Origin: Chitinophaga niabensis
GTDB lineage: Bacteria > Bacteroidota > Bacteroidia > Chitinophagales > Chitinophagaceae
Direction of reading: 5' to 3'
Length of the DNA: 64,000 bases
Assembly: GCF_039545795.1 (NCBI RefSeq)
Contig: NZ_CP154260.1
Coordinates: forward strand, 7,126,001 to 7,190,000
A program made the position numbers and the translations under genes. The notes under the pieces are model-generated. The model saw only the letters and a list, made by a program, of their open reading frames with translations. It was not told the origin of the DNA and did not search any database. This document shows, piece after piece, positions 1-8,155 of this stretch (the first letter of the stretch is position 1; each line of letters opens with the position of its first letter).

Positions 1-594
1 GCCGCTGGTGTTGAAGCTGTCTACAATGGCACTGCCGCTGAACATGGTACCGAATTTATCAGGGTGGAGGGCATCGCCTACTTCTTTCCAGTGCAACATG
101 TCTTTACTCACGGCATGCCCCCAGGTCATATTTCCCCATTCCCGGCCATATGGATTGTGCTGGAAGAAGAGGTGGTATTCTCCGTTGAAATATACCATGC
201 CGTTGGGATCATTCGTCCAGCCGCGTTTGGGGGAGAAATGAAACTGGCCGCGCAGTTTTTCTTTGTAGAGGGGGAGGGCGTTTTTGTCTTCATCACTTTG
301 CTGTACGGTGAAATTCGCTTTCCACTTGTCTACACGGAATTCAATGTCCTGGCCTTTCCAGGCGCTGATGTCCAGGTAGGCGAGCCAGTCTGGTTCTCCT
401 TCTGCCAGTTCTATGTTAAGGTAACGTTCCTTCTCTCCGTCTATCCAGAGTTCTACATTATGTTTGGCTGCCCCGTTCTTTACCGGTAATACCAGGTATT
501 TTTGAGAAGCTTTGAATACAGTGCTGAATTCCTGCGCGTGTGCGGTTTGGAAAAGTGTTGAGAGGCATAATAATGCTGTCCAAAAGATCTTCAT
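1..594 (-). CDS. GH32 fructanase / levanase-type glycosidase, 3' part outside the window
   Basis: Secreted beta-fructosidase of glycoside hydrolase family 32, which releases fructose from levan, inulin or sucrose. The visible 198 residues start with a signal peptide (MKIFWTALLCLSTLFQ...) followed by a DUF4980-like N-terminal region seen on Bacteroidota GH32 enzymes. The GH32 beta-propeller then begins with the signature WTNDPNGMVYFNGEYH, whose Asp is the catalytic nucleophile, and FFQHNP. The ATG at 592-594 is the only reasonable start. The acid/base Glu and the C-terminus lie beyond base 1. It is the last gene of a minus-strand fructan locus (symporter, fructokinase, SusC, SusD) and is separated from susD by 250 bp of tandem repeat. 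Family assignment is firm; levan versus inulin cannot be decided from this part. Confidence 0.9.
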   Translation of the reverse strand, partial: MKIFWTALLCLSTLFQTAHAQEFSTVFKASQKYLVLPVKNGAAKHNVELWIDGEKERYLNIELAEGEPDWLAYLDISAWKGQDIEFRVDKWKANFTVQQSDEDKNALPLYKEKLRGQFHFSPKRGWTNDPNGMVYFNGEYHLFFQHNPYGREWGNMTWGHAVSKDMLHWKEVGDALHPDKFGTMFSGSAIVDSFNTSG

Positions 595-614
595 GATGTA
601 CAATTTAATAAATA

Positions 615-840
615 CCGGTGTGATGGTTTTACTTTTTTACTGATAGTAATAATGCCGGCGTGATCATTTTTTTTGCTGATATGGATAATTGCGTGATCAT
701 TCTGCTTTTTTGCTGATAGTGATTGTAATAGTACCGGCGTGATCATTTTTTATACTGATATAGATAATTGCGTGATCATTCTGTTTTTTTGCCGATAACG
801 ATTGTGATAATACCGGCGTGATCATTTTTTGCCGATAGTG
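615..840 (-). repeat. Tandem array of about 40-bp degenerate units between susD and the GH32 gene
   Basis: The spacer holds imperfect units of about 36-43 bp that group into a 79-bp compound period: the unit beginning CCGGCGTGATCATT recurs at 655, 734 and 813, and a half-unit beginning CCGGTGTGATG lies at 615. The intermediate half-units begin GCGTGATCATTCTG at 691 and 770. Each unit carries a T-run followed by GCTGATA or GCCGATA. The same pattern (CTGCATTTTGCTGATAG) is the very end of the susD reading frame at 852-868, so the units look like decayed copies of the gene's 3' end, running downstream on the minus strand. Confidence 0.85.
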
Positions 841-844
841 GTCA

Positions 845-2572
845 TCACCATCCTGCATTTTGCTGATAGAGCCCGCGGCTGTAATTGATCTGGTTTAAAG
901 GTATTGGCAGGAATTCATCCCTGTTCTTTTTAAATAAAGCATCGTTGAGGTGGGCGGACCTTGTTTTTTCTACGGTGAAATATTTGTTGATGTATTCTGC
1001 TGCAATGCCCCAGCGTACAAGATCAAAGAAATGATAGCCTTCCGTAGCAAATTCCAGGCGGCGTTCCCAACGGAGGGCCTGCCTTGCAAAAGCCTGCGTC
1101 CAGGTGCAATTAACGCCGGGCTGGTAAGTGGCTATTTTGTAATTAGCAGAAGGTGTACCATCCGGTTGTTTCAGAAGGGCAGTACTATTTCCGGAACGGG
1201 TGCGCAGATCGTTGATCAGCGATAAGGCTTCATTTTGACGGCCCAGTTCTATCAGTGCTTCTGCTTTGAATAACAATACATCCGCATAACGGATCACATC
1301 CCAGTTCTTGGAGCTGGACATGAATGGCGGGATCTTCTGGAAAGAAGGATCATCCGGTGCTACGGCTTCTTTCAGACTGGCAAATGCATCATATACTTCC
1401 GGTGCACGTGCCCATGAACGCAGGAAGATGTAATTGCTTTTGTATTTGAAAGGTTTGCCGGGAATAGCCACTGTATGGTTCAGCCGGGGATCAAAAGAAC
1501 TGGTCATATAATCACCTGATGCTGCCACATCCACATTATTATACGTATCAAACATAGGCAGCCCGTTCGCATCTGTTTTGAATGCATTGATCAGATCATG
1601 ACTGGGAACATGAAACCCGCAGCAGCCAAATTCTTTGTTCATCGGGTAGTTCAGTGCATGACCATAATCCAGCCTGCCCTTGGGTGTACCATCATCCTTT
1701 GAATACTGAATAGCGAATACAGACTCTTTGCTGTTCTCAAACGGTGTGAGGAAGTTGTTGCCATAGTCTGCATTCGGCATGTATTTGCCGGAGATGATGA
1801 TATCATCGCAGAGTTTATTCACTTCTGTGAGCAGGGTGGTGCTGATACTGGTTACATTATTTGTTTCATCCTGTATGTAAGCCTGGTATAATAGTGTTTT
1901 AGCGAGATACGCTTTTGCAGAGAGTTGATTGGCGCGTCCTACTTCAGGTTGTGTTGGTGGCAGATCTGCTACAGCCGCACGGAAGTCGTCTGCTATTTTT
2001 GTCCAGAGGGCGTCATTGGAATACGTCTTGTTAGAGATGGTGTCATAAACATTCTTTGCTGCATTCTCATCAATATACGGAACGTATTTGAAGAGGATCT
2101 TTAACAGGAAATAGAAGTGCCCTCTCAGAAAGCGTAACTCTCCCTGGCGTTTCTTTTTATCCGGAAAAGCGGCTTCATCAATAGCATTCACCCGGCGTAA
2201 GGCATCATTAGCGCGTGCGATACCCACATATAAACGGAACCACAGTTCATCCGTTAATCCATTGTCTGCCCTGTTGAGGGAGAATGTTTCCAATAGATGG
2301 AACTCTGTAATGTCTCCGGGGCCATCGCCACCTTTATAAGCATCTCCGCCACGCACACTGCCATAAGGCCAGAGGTTGGTGTAGGGAGAAGTATAGTGAT
2401 CATTGCCGAGAGAAGAGTAAGCCGCTATCACGAGTTTGTTTACATTCTCCGGTGTGTTCAAATCGTTGTCTGATACAACACCCTGTGGTGTTTCATCCAG
2501 GATCCGTTTGCAGGATGCCGTGATCAGCAATACGGAGAAGATGAGTGATATGATCTTTTTCATGGAATGCAT
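845..2572 (-). CDS. SusD-family outer-membrane glycan-binding lipoprotein (fructan locus)
   Basis: Surface lipoprotein of the SusD/RagB family that captures oligosaccharide for its SusC partner. The N-terminus MKKIISLIFSVLLITASC contains a lipobox ending at Cys (residue 21 from the listed start), and the next residues KRILDETPQGVVSDND are typical of SusD. TPR-like helices follow, and the C-terminal region carries the usual WERRLEFATEGYHFFDLVRW segment and ends in YQQNAGW. Two starts are possible: ATG at 2572 or the second Met (MKK) four codons on, which gives a cleaner signal peptide. It begins 3 bp after susC stops, so the two are co-translated. The 575-residue length is normal. Substrate is inferred from the neighbouring GH32, fructokinase and fructose-type sensor. 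Confidence 0.95.
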   Translation of the reverse strand: MHSMKKIISLIFSVLLITASCKRILDETPQGVVSDNDLNTPENVNKLVIAAYSSLGNDHYTSPYTNLWPYGSVRGGDAYKGGDGPGDITEFHLLETFSLNRADNGLTDELWFRLYVGIARANDALRRVNAIDEAAFPDKKKRQGELRFLRGHFYFLLKILFKYVPYIDENAAKNVYDTISNKTYSNDALWTKIADDFRAAVADLPPTQPEVGRANQLSAKAYLAKTLLYQAYIQDETNNVTSISTTLLTEVNKLCDDIIISGKYMPNADYGNNFLTPFENSKESVFAIQYSKDDGTPKGRLDYGHALNYPMNKEFGCCGFHVPSHDLINAFKTDANGLPMFDTYNNVDVAASGDYMTSSFDPRLNHTVAIPGKPFKYKSNYIFLRSWARAPEVYDAFASLKEAVAPDDPSFQKIPPFMSSSKNWDVIRYADVLLFKAEALIELGRQNEALSLINDLRTRSGNSTALLKQPDGTPSANYKIATYQPGVNCTWTQAFARQALRWERRLEFATEGYHFFDLVRWGIAAEYINKYFTVEKTRSAHLNDALFKKNRDEFLPIPLNQINYSRGLYQQNAGW

Positions 2573-2575
2573 TAT

Positions 2576-5500
2576 TTAGAATGATACATTGAAACCAGCG
2601 GTTACGATAGCAGGAATGGGGAACGATGTGCCTGGTGCTTCCGGATCGGCAGCTGTAAACCCTTTGCTTTTAATGGTGATCAGGTTGCTGCCTTGCAGGA
2701 ATACCCGGGCAGTTTGTACACCCACGTTGCGCAAAGCGTTCTTGAGGTTATAGCCTAACTGGATATTCCGGAGTTTCATGTAAGAGCCGTTCTCAAAGAA
2801 ATAAGTAGAAGAGCGCCCCTCGTTATTCCTGTTCACCAATGTGAGTGCAGGGATGGTAGAACCTGTGTTCGTGGATGTCCATGCACTGAGGGTTCTGTCT
2901 CCCCAGTTGCTACCTACCCAAAGGGAAGAAAAGTCTGTGAAGGTTTTGAAGGTGTTGTTCACCTCAATGCCCTGTACCCCTTGCAGGAAAAAGCTGAGAT
3001 CAAAATTCTTGTAGGACAGTTCAACATTTAATCCATACAGGAAATCCGGGTTGCCATCTGCAATGAAATCACGGTCTTTATCGTCTATTATCTTATCTCC
3101 GTTGAGGTCGCGGTAGCGGATCCTTCCGAGCCCTTTACCCACCTGTGCAGCAGATTCATCCAGTTCTTTTTGTGTAGTGAATAAACCATCTGCGATGTAA
3201 CCGAAAGATGAATTGATAGAACGGCCCAGGATGGTTTTATCTGTTCCGTTACCGGGGTAAGAAGTTAATACCTGTTTGGGCAGGTAAGTTACTTTGTTCT
3301 TGTAAGTAGAGAAATTACCGGTAACGGTAAAGCGCAGGTCTTTGGTAATATTACCATTGTAAGAAAGTAATACTTCCAACCCTTTGTTTTGCATGGAAGC
3401 GCCATTGAACCAATAGTTACCACCTTCTCCCTGTACGGCCAGGTAACCGGGGCTGATCAATATATCAGATGTTTTTTTGATGAAGTAATCTACAGAGCCG
3501 GTGAGGCGGTTTTCCAATAAACCGAAGTCCAGGCCGAAGTTCGCTTCTTCCGTTCCTTCCCATCTTAATGAATCATTTCCCTGCTGGATACGTGTAAAAC
3601 CTGATGGTAACTGTCCTGAGCCACTGCCACCAATATCATAAGCACTGCCATTGTCGAATCCCCAGGTGGGATCTACGCCATAGATGGAAGCATACAGGGC
3701 GTAGGTAGCGTTGTTGGCAATTTCCTGGTTGCCGGATTTACCCCAGCCGTATCTGAGTTTCAGGTCAGAGATGGTGTGTTGTTTTTTCATGAAGGCTTCT
3801 TCACTGATACGCCATCCCAGGGAGAAAGCAGGGAATGTACCATATCGGTATTCTTTACCGAAACGGGATGAGCCGTCCCTGCGAAGGGTAGCAGAAGCCA
3901 AATAGCGGTCTGCATACGCATAGTTGATCTTGCCGAAGTAAGATAACAGCGCATAACCAGAACCACCGCCGCCATTGTCTTTATTGGAAGAACCGGCATC
4001 GAGGTAAGCGTAATCGATGTTTTCCAGCGCATATCCCTGCCTGGATGCGTAGAACGACTGGTTCATGTATTTGATCTGCTCATGACCCACGAGGAATTCA
4101 AAGCGGTGTTTATCCAGTTCCAGTTTGTAGTTGAGGGTGTTCTGCCAGAGCCAGTTGCCATCATATCCCTGGTTAGTGGATGTTTGATTGGAAGGATCGG
4201 AAAGAAAACCTGACACGTAGGATTTACGAAGGGTGCGTTGGTAGTTACCATTGTAGTCAATACCCACACTGCTCCTGAAATGAAGATCAGGAAGGATATC
4301 TACATCAGCATACACGTTACCGAATACACGGTAAAAGTGGTTGAGGTTTTGCTTATTGTCTTCAATGAGGCGAACAGGATTGTGGCGGTCTGTCATACCA
4401 GGTGCGGGGCCACCCCATCCTCCATCAACGGTATGTACAGGTACAACAGGTTGTTGTACCAATGACGTGAACAATACATCTCCGATAGGAATGAGGGTAT
4501 TGCGGATATAGGAGAAGTTTAGGTTCTCACCTATCTTCAATTTGTTTTTAAAGAAGCTGTAATCTGAATTAAGGCGGGCCGTGATCTTTTTATTGTTGGA
4601 TGCTTTCACGATACCTTTGTTATCATAATACCCCAGCGAAAACAAAGCGCTTCCTCTTTCGCTGCCACTGCTTACAGATACATTGTATTGCTGGATGATG
4701 GCTGTTTGCTCAATCTGATCGTACCAGTATGTATCAGCGGGGCGCATGGTTTTAGCGCCATCGATAAACTCAGGGTAGATGATCTTATTGAGTACGGGAT
4801 TATTGTAATCGCCGTTCCAGTCGTATTGATAGATCTGGTTGTTGTTGGGATTAGTTCTGTCGTTCACAGCGGCCTGCCAGTAAGCTCTGCCGCGGCCGTC
4901 TGCATTCAGTGTTTTTTGTTTGGTGGTGTAATCCTGTGTGGAAAGGGAAGCGTCAAAATCTACGCGGGTAAAACCTTTGCGTGCTTTTTTTGTGGTAACA
5001 ATGATCACTCCATTTGCTGCACGGGAACCATAGATGGTAGCGGAGGAGGCATCTTTTAATACCTGTATGGATGCAATATCATCCTGGTTTAATTCCTGTA
5101 ATCCTCGTTTGGTGGGAACACCATCAATTACATAGAGGGGATCATTATTGCCGAGTGTACCAATTCCCCTGATGCGAACAGTGGCACCTCCTGAAGGAGA
5201 GCCATCAGTGGTGATGAATACGCCGGGCACTCTTCCCTGCAGGGCTTTTACTGGGTTGCCAAGTGGCACATCCCGAATGGCTTCCACATCTACAACTGAT
5301 ACGGCGCCGGTGAGGTCTGCTTTCTTTTGGGCCTGGTAACCGGTAACCACTACTTCATTGAGGTTGCTGGCATCGCGGTCCATTTCAACGATGATATTTC
5401 CGCTGGCAGGTACTTTGGCAGTGAATACTTTCATGCCTATATAGGAGAAAGTAAGGGTTTCATTTGTGGATGAGAGGATGGAGAATTTGCCTGTGCTGTC

Positions 5501-5653
5501 TGTGATCACTGCGGTAGAAGGACTTTGTACGCTAACACCGGGGAGCGGGATGCCGGTGTTTTTTTCTGTGACGGTGCCCGTCACTTTTTTTTGTTGCGCA
5601 GAACTGCTGAGCACTATCAGCAGAAGTGCCATCATTGTAATCCTGTATTTCAT
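2576..5653 (-). CDS. SusC-family TonB-dependent outer-membrane transporter (fructan locus)
   Basis: TonB-dependent importer of oligosaccharides, here probably fructo-oligosaccharides, working as a pedal-bin complex with the SusD next to it. A signal peptide (MKYRITMMALLLIVLSSSAQ) is followed by a carboxypeptidase-regulatory-like domain (about residues 22-90), then a plug domain with the family hallmarks VRIRGIGTLGNNDPLYVIDG, LKDASSATIYGSRAANGVI and IIVTTKK. The rest is a 22-strand barrel ending in an aromatic C-terminus (TAGFNVSF). The length of 1025 residues is normal. It starts 14 bp after the fructokinase gene stops and runs directly into susD. No sigma-domain extension is present at the N-terminus, so regulation is expected through the hybrid sensor at 8,156. 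Confidence 0.95.
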   Translation of the reverse strand: MKYRITMMALLLIVLSSSAQQKKVTGTVTEKNTGIPLPGVSVQSPSTAVITDSTGKFSILSSTNETLTFSYIGMKVFTAKVPASGNIIVEMDRDASNLNEVVVTGYQAQKKADLTGAVSVVDVEAIRDVPLGNPVKALQGRVPGVFITTDGSPSGGATVRIRGIGTLGNNDPLYVIDGVPTKRGLQELNQDDIASIQVLKDASSATIYGSRAANGVIIVTTKKARKGFTRVDFDASLSTQDYTTKQKTLNADGRGRAYWQAAVNDRTNPNNNQIYQYDWNGDYNNPVLNKIIYPEFIDGAKTMRPADTYWYDQIEQTAIIQQYNVSVSSGSERGSALFSLGYYDNKGIVKASNNKKITARLNSDYSFFKNKLKIGENLNFSYIRNTLIPIGDVLFTSLVQQPVVPVHTVDGGWGGPAPGMTDRHNPVRLIEDNKQNLNHFYRVFGNVYADVDILPDLHFRSSVGIDYNGNYQRTLRKSYVSGFLSDPSNQTSTNQGYDGNWLWQNTLNYKLELDKHRFEFLVGHEQIKYMNQSFYASRQGYALENIDYAYLDAGSSNKDNGGGGSGYALLSYFGKINYAYADRYLASATLRRDGSSRFGKEYRYGTFPAFSLGWRISEEAFMKKQHTISDLKLRYGWGKSGNQEIANNATYALYASIYGVDPTWGFDNGSAYDIGGSGSGQLPSGFTRIQQGNDSLRWEGTEEANFGLDFGLLENRLTGSVDYFIKKTSDILISPGYLAVQGEGGNYWFNGASMQNKGLEVLLSYNGNITKDLRFTVTGNFSTYKNKVTYLPKQVLTSYPGNGTDKTILGRSINSSFGYIADGLFTTQKELDESAAQVGKGLGRIRYRDLNGDKIIDDKDRDFIADGNPDFLYGLNVELSYKNFDLSFFLQGVQGIEVNNTFKTFTDFSSLWVGSNWGDRTLSAWTSTNTGSTIPALTLVNRNNEGRSSTYFFENGSYMKLRNIQLGYNLKNALRNVGVQTARVFLQGSNLITIKSKGFTAADPEAPGTSFPIPAIVTAGFNVSF

Positions 5654-5667
5654 AATACTACGTGGTT

Positions 5668-6546
5668 TTAATGTGAAATGGAATCCACTTCTTTGATATC
5701 ATAATCCGGCATTGCGCCTTTGTAGGTTGTGATGGTTGCTGCCAACCGGTTGGCGAAATCGAGCATTGCTTCAGGTGCTGCTTTGTCTATTGTTTTGGAG
5801 ATGATGGCGGCGAGGAAAGCATCTCCGCTGCCCACAGTGTCTGTTACGGGTACTTTATAACCCGGATGAGTATACGATTGGCCATTCAGGTGTAATTGCG
5901 CACCATTTGCTCCCATGGTAACGATCATATGGCGGATCCCGAATTTATCCTGCAGGAGGGATACGCGGTCTGCTGTATTATTATAACTGCCATACCAGCT
6001 GGTCACCAGTTCCAGTTCATCTATATTCAGTTTAAGGATATCGGCATATTGTAAAAGCGATTCAATGAGGGAGCGGCTGAAATGTGGTGTGCGCAGATTG
6101 ATGTCCAGCACTTTGGTATGTGCTAATTCCAGCAACTGGAAAAGTGTGTTGCGGGAAGTGGCATGGCGGGCACTCAGACTGCCAAACACAAAATACTCCG
6201 CCTGTTTCACCAATGCCTCCGTGGTATCGTCTGCAACAATATGGTCCCATGCAGAAGGGGAAACAATGTCGTACGACATATCTCCGTTGGGATGTTGCGT
6301 TGCTTTTACGATACCTGTTGGTACTGCTTCATCTATTTGAATATATTTCGTGTTCAGGCCTTTGTTTTGCAATACTTTCATCAGTTCATCCCCTCTTTCG
6401 TCTTTACCTATGCGGCTGATCATGGCAGGGCTTTTTCCCAGCCTGTGCAGCTGATAAGCAACATTCATGGGTGCTCCGCCAGGTTGTGGGCCGGAAGGGA
6501 GCAGGTCCCATAATATTTCTCCATAACAAACGATACCGTGGTTCAT
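5668..6546 (-). CDS. PfkB-family fructokinase
   Basis: Cytoplasmic ATP-dependent sugar kinase of the ribokinase/PfkB family, most likely phosphorylating fructose released by the GH32 enzyme. Both signatures are visible: the substrate-side GGAPMNVAYQLHRLG (about residues 23-37) and the C-terminal DTVGSGDAFLAA, in which Asp242 is the catalytic base and the GSGD glycines form the anion hole. At 292 residues it has family length. The frame is open further upstream, but the ATG at 6544-6546 (MNHGIVCYGEILWD) is chosen because it aligns with the family N-terminus and lies just 10 bp after the symporter gene stops. Gene order symporter-kinase-SusC-SusD-GH32 supports fructose as substrate. The specific sugar is inferred. 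Confidence 0.9.
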   Translation of the reverse strand: MNHGIVCYGEILWDLLPSGPQPGGAPMNVAYQLHRLGKSPAMISRIGKDERGDELMKVLQNKGLNTKYIQIDEAVPTGIVKATQHPNGDMSYDIVSPSAWDHIVADDTTEALVKQAEYFVFGSLSARHATSRNTLFQLLELAHTKVLDINLRTPHFSRSLIESLLQYADILKLNIDELELVTSWYGSYNNTADRVSLLQDKFGIRHMIVTMGANGAQLHLNGQSYTHPGYKVPVTDTVGSGDAFLAAIISKTIDKAAPEAMLDFANRLAATITTYKGAMPDYDIKEVDSISH

Positions 6547-6556
6547 GAGCTTAGTA

Positions 6557-7876
6557 TTAATGCATGATAAGTGTGCCTTCCAGCTGTTCCAGTGATTTGC
6601 CTTTTGTTTCGGGCATGATCTTCCATACAAACAGCAATTGCAATACCATCATTACACAGAAGAAGAGAAAAGTGTTGCCGCCACCGAGGCTTTCTGTCAA
6701 CATGGGAAAAATGAAAGCGATCACTGCAGCCATTATCCAATGCGTCATACTACCCAGCGTCTGACCTTTTGCCCTTACCTGGTTGGGGAAGATCTCAGAG
6801 ATGAACACCCAGATCACAGCCCCCTGGGAAAAAGCAAAGAACGCAATATATACCAGCAGGAATATGGTGACCATAAATCCATTGAACTCATTCAGGTAAA
6901 AGGCACGGGATACCAGGCCCAGGGTAATGATCAGTCCAAGGGAACCGATCAGCATCAAAGTACGTCTGCCTACCCTATCAATGAAGCTAAGTGCCAGCAG
7001 GGTGAAAAGGAAGTTCACGAAGCCGATCCCCACACTGGATAACAGAGAGGATTGTTTACCAAGCCCCGTCATTTCAAAGATCCGGGGCGCGTAATAGATG
7101 ATGGCATTGATCCCGGATACCTGGTTAAAAACGGCAAAGGTAATAGCCAGGAAAACGGGGAAGCGGTTCTTCCGGGAGAAAAGGGCTTCGCTTTGGTGCT
7201 CACTTTGTACATCATTGCGGATGGCATACAGTTCCTCTTTATAACCGCTGGGATTGATCACTTTTAAAGTTTCTGTGGCTTCTGCTATCCGCCCTTTTCT
7301 CAGGATCAGCCAGCGGGGACTTTCCGGAACAAAACGTAATAATACCAGGAACAGGAGGGAAGGGAAGGCCTGTACGCCCATCATCCAGCGCCAGGAGGTG
7401 TCGCTTTCCTGGCCTATCAGGTAATTGGAAAGATAGGAGATGAGGATGCCCAGAACAATATTGAACTGGAAAAGTGCTACCAGTTTTCCTCTTGAGGCGG
7501 CAGGCGAGATCTCAGAGATATAAATGGGGGCTGTTACGGAAGATGCGCCCACACCAATACCTCCCAGGAAACGGAAAAGCAGGAAAACCGGCCAGCCGGT
7601 TGCAAGTGCAGTACCTAATGAAGAAAAGAGATATAGGATAGCAATCAGGATCAGTGTTTTCTTTCTGCCCAGTTTTTCAGAAGGCAGGCTGCCCAGCATG
7701 GAACCGATAATAGTTCCTATCAGGGCAATGGAAACGGTGAGGCCATGTTCAAAGCCGTCCAGTTGCCAGTATTGTTGAATAGATTGTTCAGCGCCGGAAA
7801 TAACTGCCGTATCAAAGCCGAATAGAAAACCACCAAGGGCTACCGTAATACTCCAGAAGAAAACTTTGTTTTTCAT
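6557..7876 (-). CDS. MFS sugar:H+ symporter (sugar porter family), probably fructose
   Basis: Twelve-helix inner-membrane sugar porter of the major facilitator superfamily. Diagnostic motifs are GGFLFGFDTAVISGA in helix 1, LGRKK after helix 2, PESPRWL in the central loop, DRVGRR in the second half and PETKGKSLEQLE at the C-terminus. The reading frame extends to a TTG at 7903, but the ATG at 7874-7876 (MKNKVFFWSITVALGG) puts the first helix at the normal distance, so that start is used, giving 439 residues. It is the first gene of the minus-strand fructan operon and would bring fructose into the cytoplasm for the kinase that follows. Family is certain; substrate comes from context. Confidence 0.92.
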   Translation of the reverse strand: MKNKVFFWSITVALGGFLFGFDTAVISGAEQSIQQYWQLDGFEHGLTVSIALIGTIIGSMLGSLPSEKLGRKKTLILIAILYLFSSLGTALATGWPVFLLFRFLGGIGVGASSVTAPIYISEISPAASRGKLVALFQFNIVLGILISYLSNYLIGQESDTSWRWMMGVQAFPSLLFLVLLRFVPESPRWLILRKGRIAEATETLKVINPSGYKEELYAIRNDVQSEHQSEALFSRKNRFPVFLAITFAVFNQVSGINAIIYYAPRIFEMTGLGKQSSLLSSVGIGFVNFLFTLLALSFIDRVGRRTLMLIGSLGLIITLGLVSRAFYLNEFNGFMVTIFLLVYIAFFAFSQGAVIWVFISEIFPNQVRAKGQTLGSMTHWIMAAVIAFIFPMLTESLGGGNTFLFFCVMMVLQLLFVWKIMPETKGKSLEQLEGTLIMH

Positions 7877-8155
7877 ATAACGTGTTGTGGGAATTTCTAC
7901 CAACTTACGCGCCTTTTAAGGGGAAAACCTGCTGCCCTGTTTCAATCACTTCTAAAATCGTATCAATTTCCCATTATGCTGTATTTCAATTCCTTAGGGC
8001 CGATGTTTTTTTGAAGGTTTTTGATTTTGTATCCCCTATTTTCATTTTTGGATCAAATATCCGGGGATCGGGCTACGTTATGCTACAGGATAAGGAAAGA
8101 AAATTCTACATTGAGGGTATAATTCCACTGATCTTCCAAATAAACACGTGAAGAA
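7877..8155. promoter_or_regulatory. Divergent control region between the symporter operon and the hybrid sensor
   Basis: This 279-bp gap separates the minus-strand fructan operon from the plus-strand regulator and must hold both promoters and the regulator's operator. I looked for TAnnTTTG on each strand and found no exact match, only T-rich stretches near 8,005-8,060. The operon may therefore depend on the activator, as is usual for hybrid-sensor-controlled loci. No clear palindrome was seen. Confidence 0.4.

Noticed and set aside
615..840. Regular 79-bp periodicity suggestive of CRISPR or a VNTR-coded protein
   Set aside because: The repeat has no unique spacers, no long open frame and matches the susD gene end.
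7905..8155. Exact TTTG/TAnnTTTG promoter for the fructan operon or hybrid sensor
   Set aside because: I scanned both strands and found only partial matches, so none is listed.
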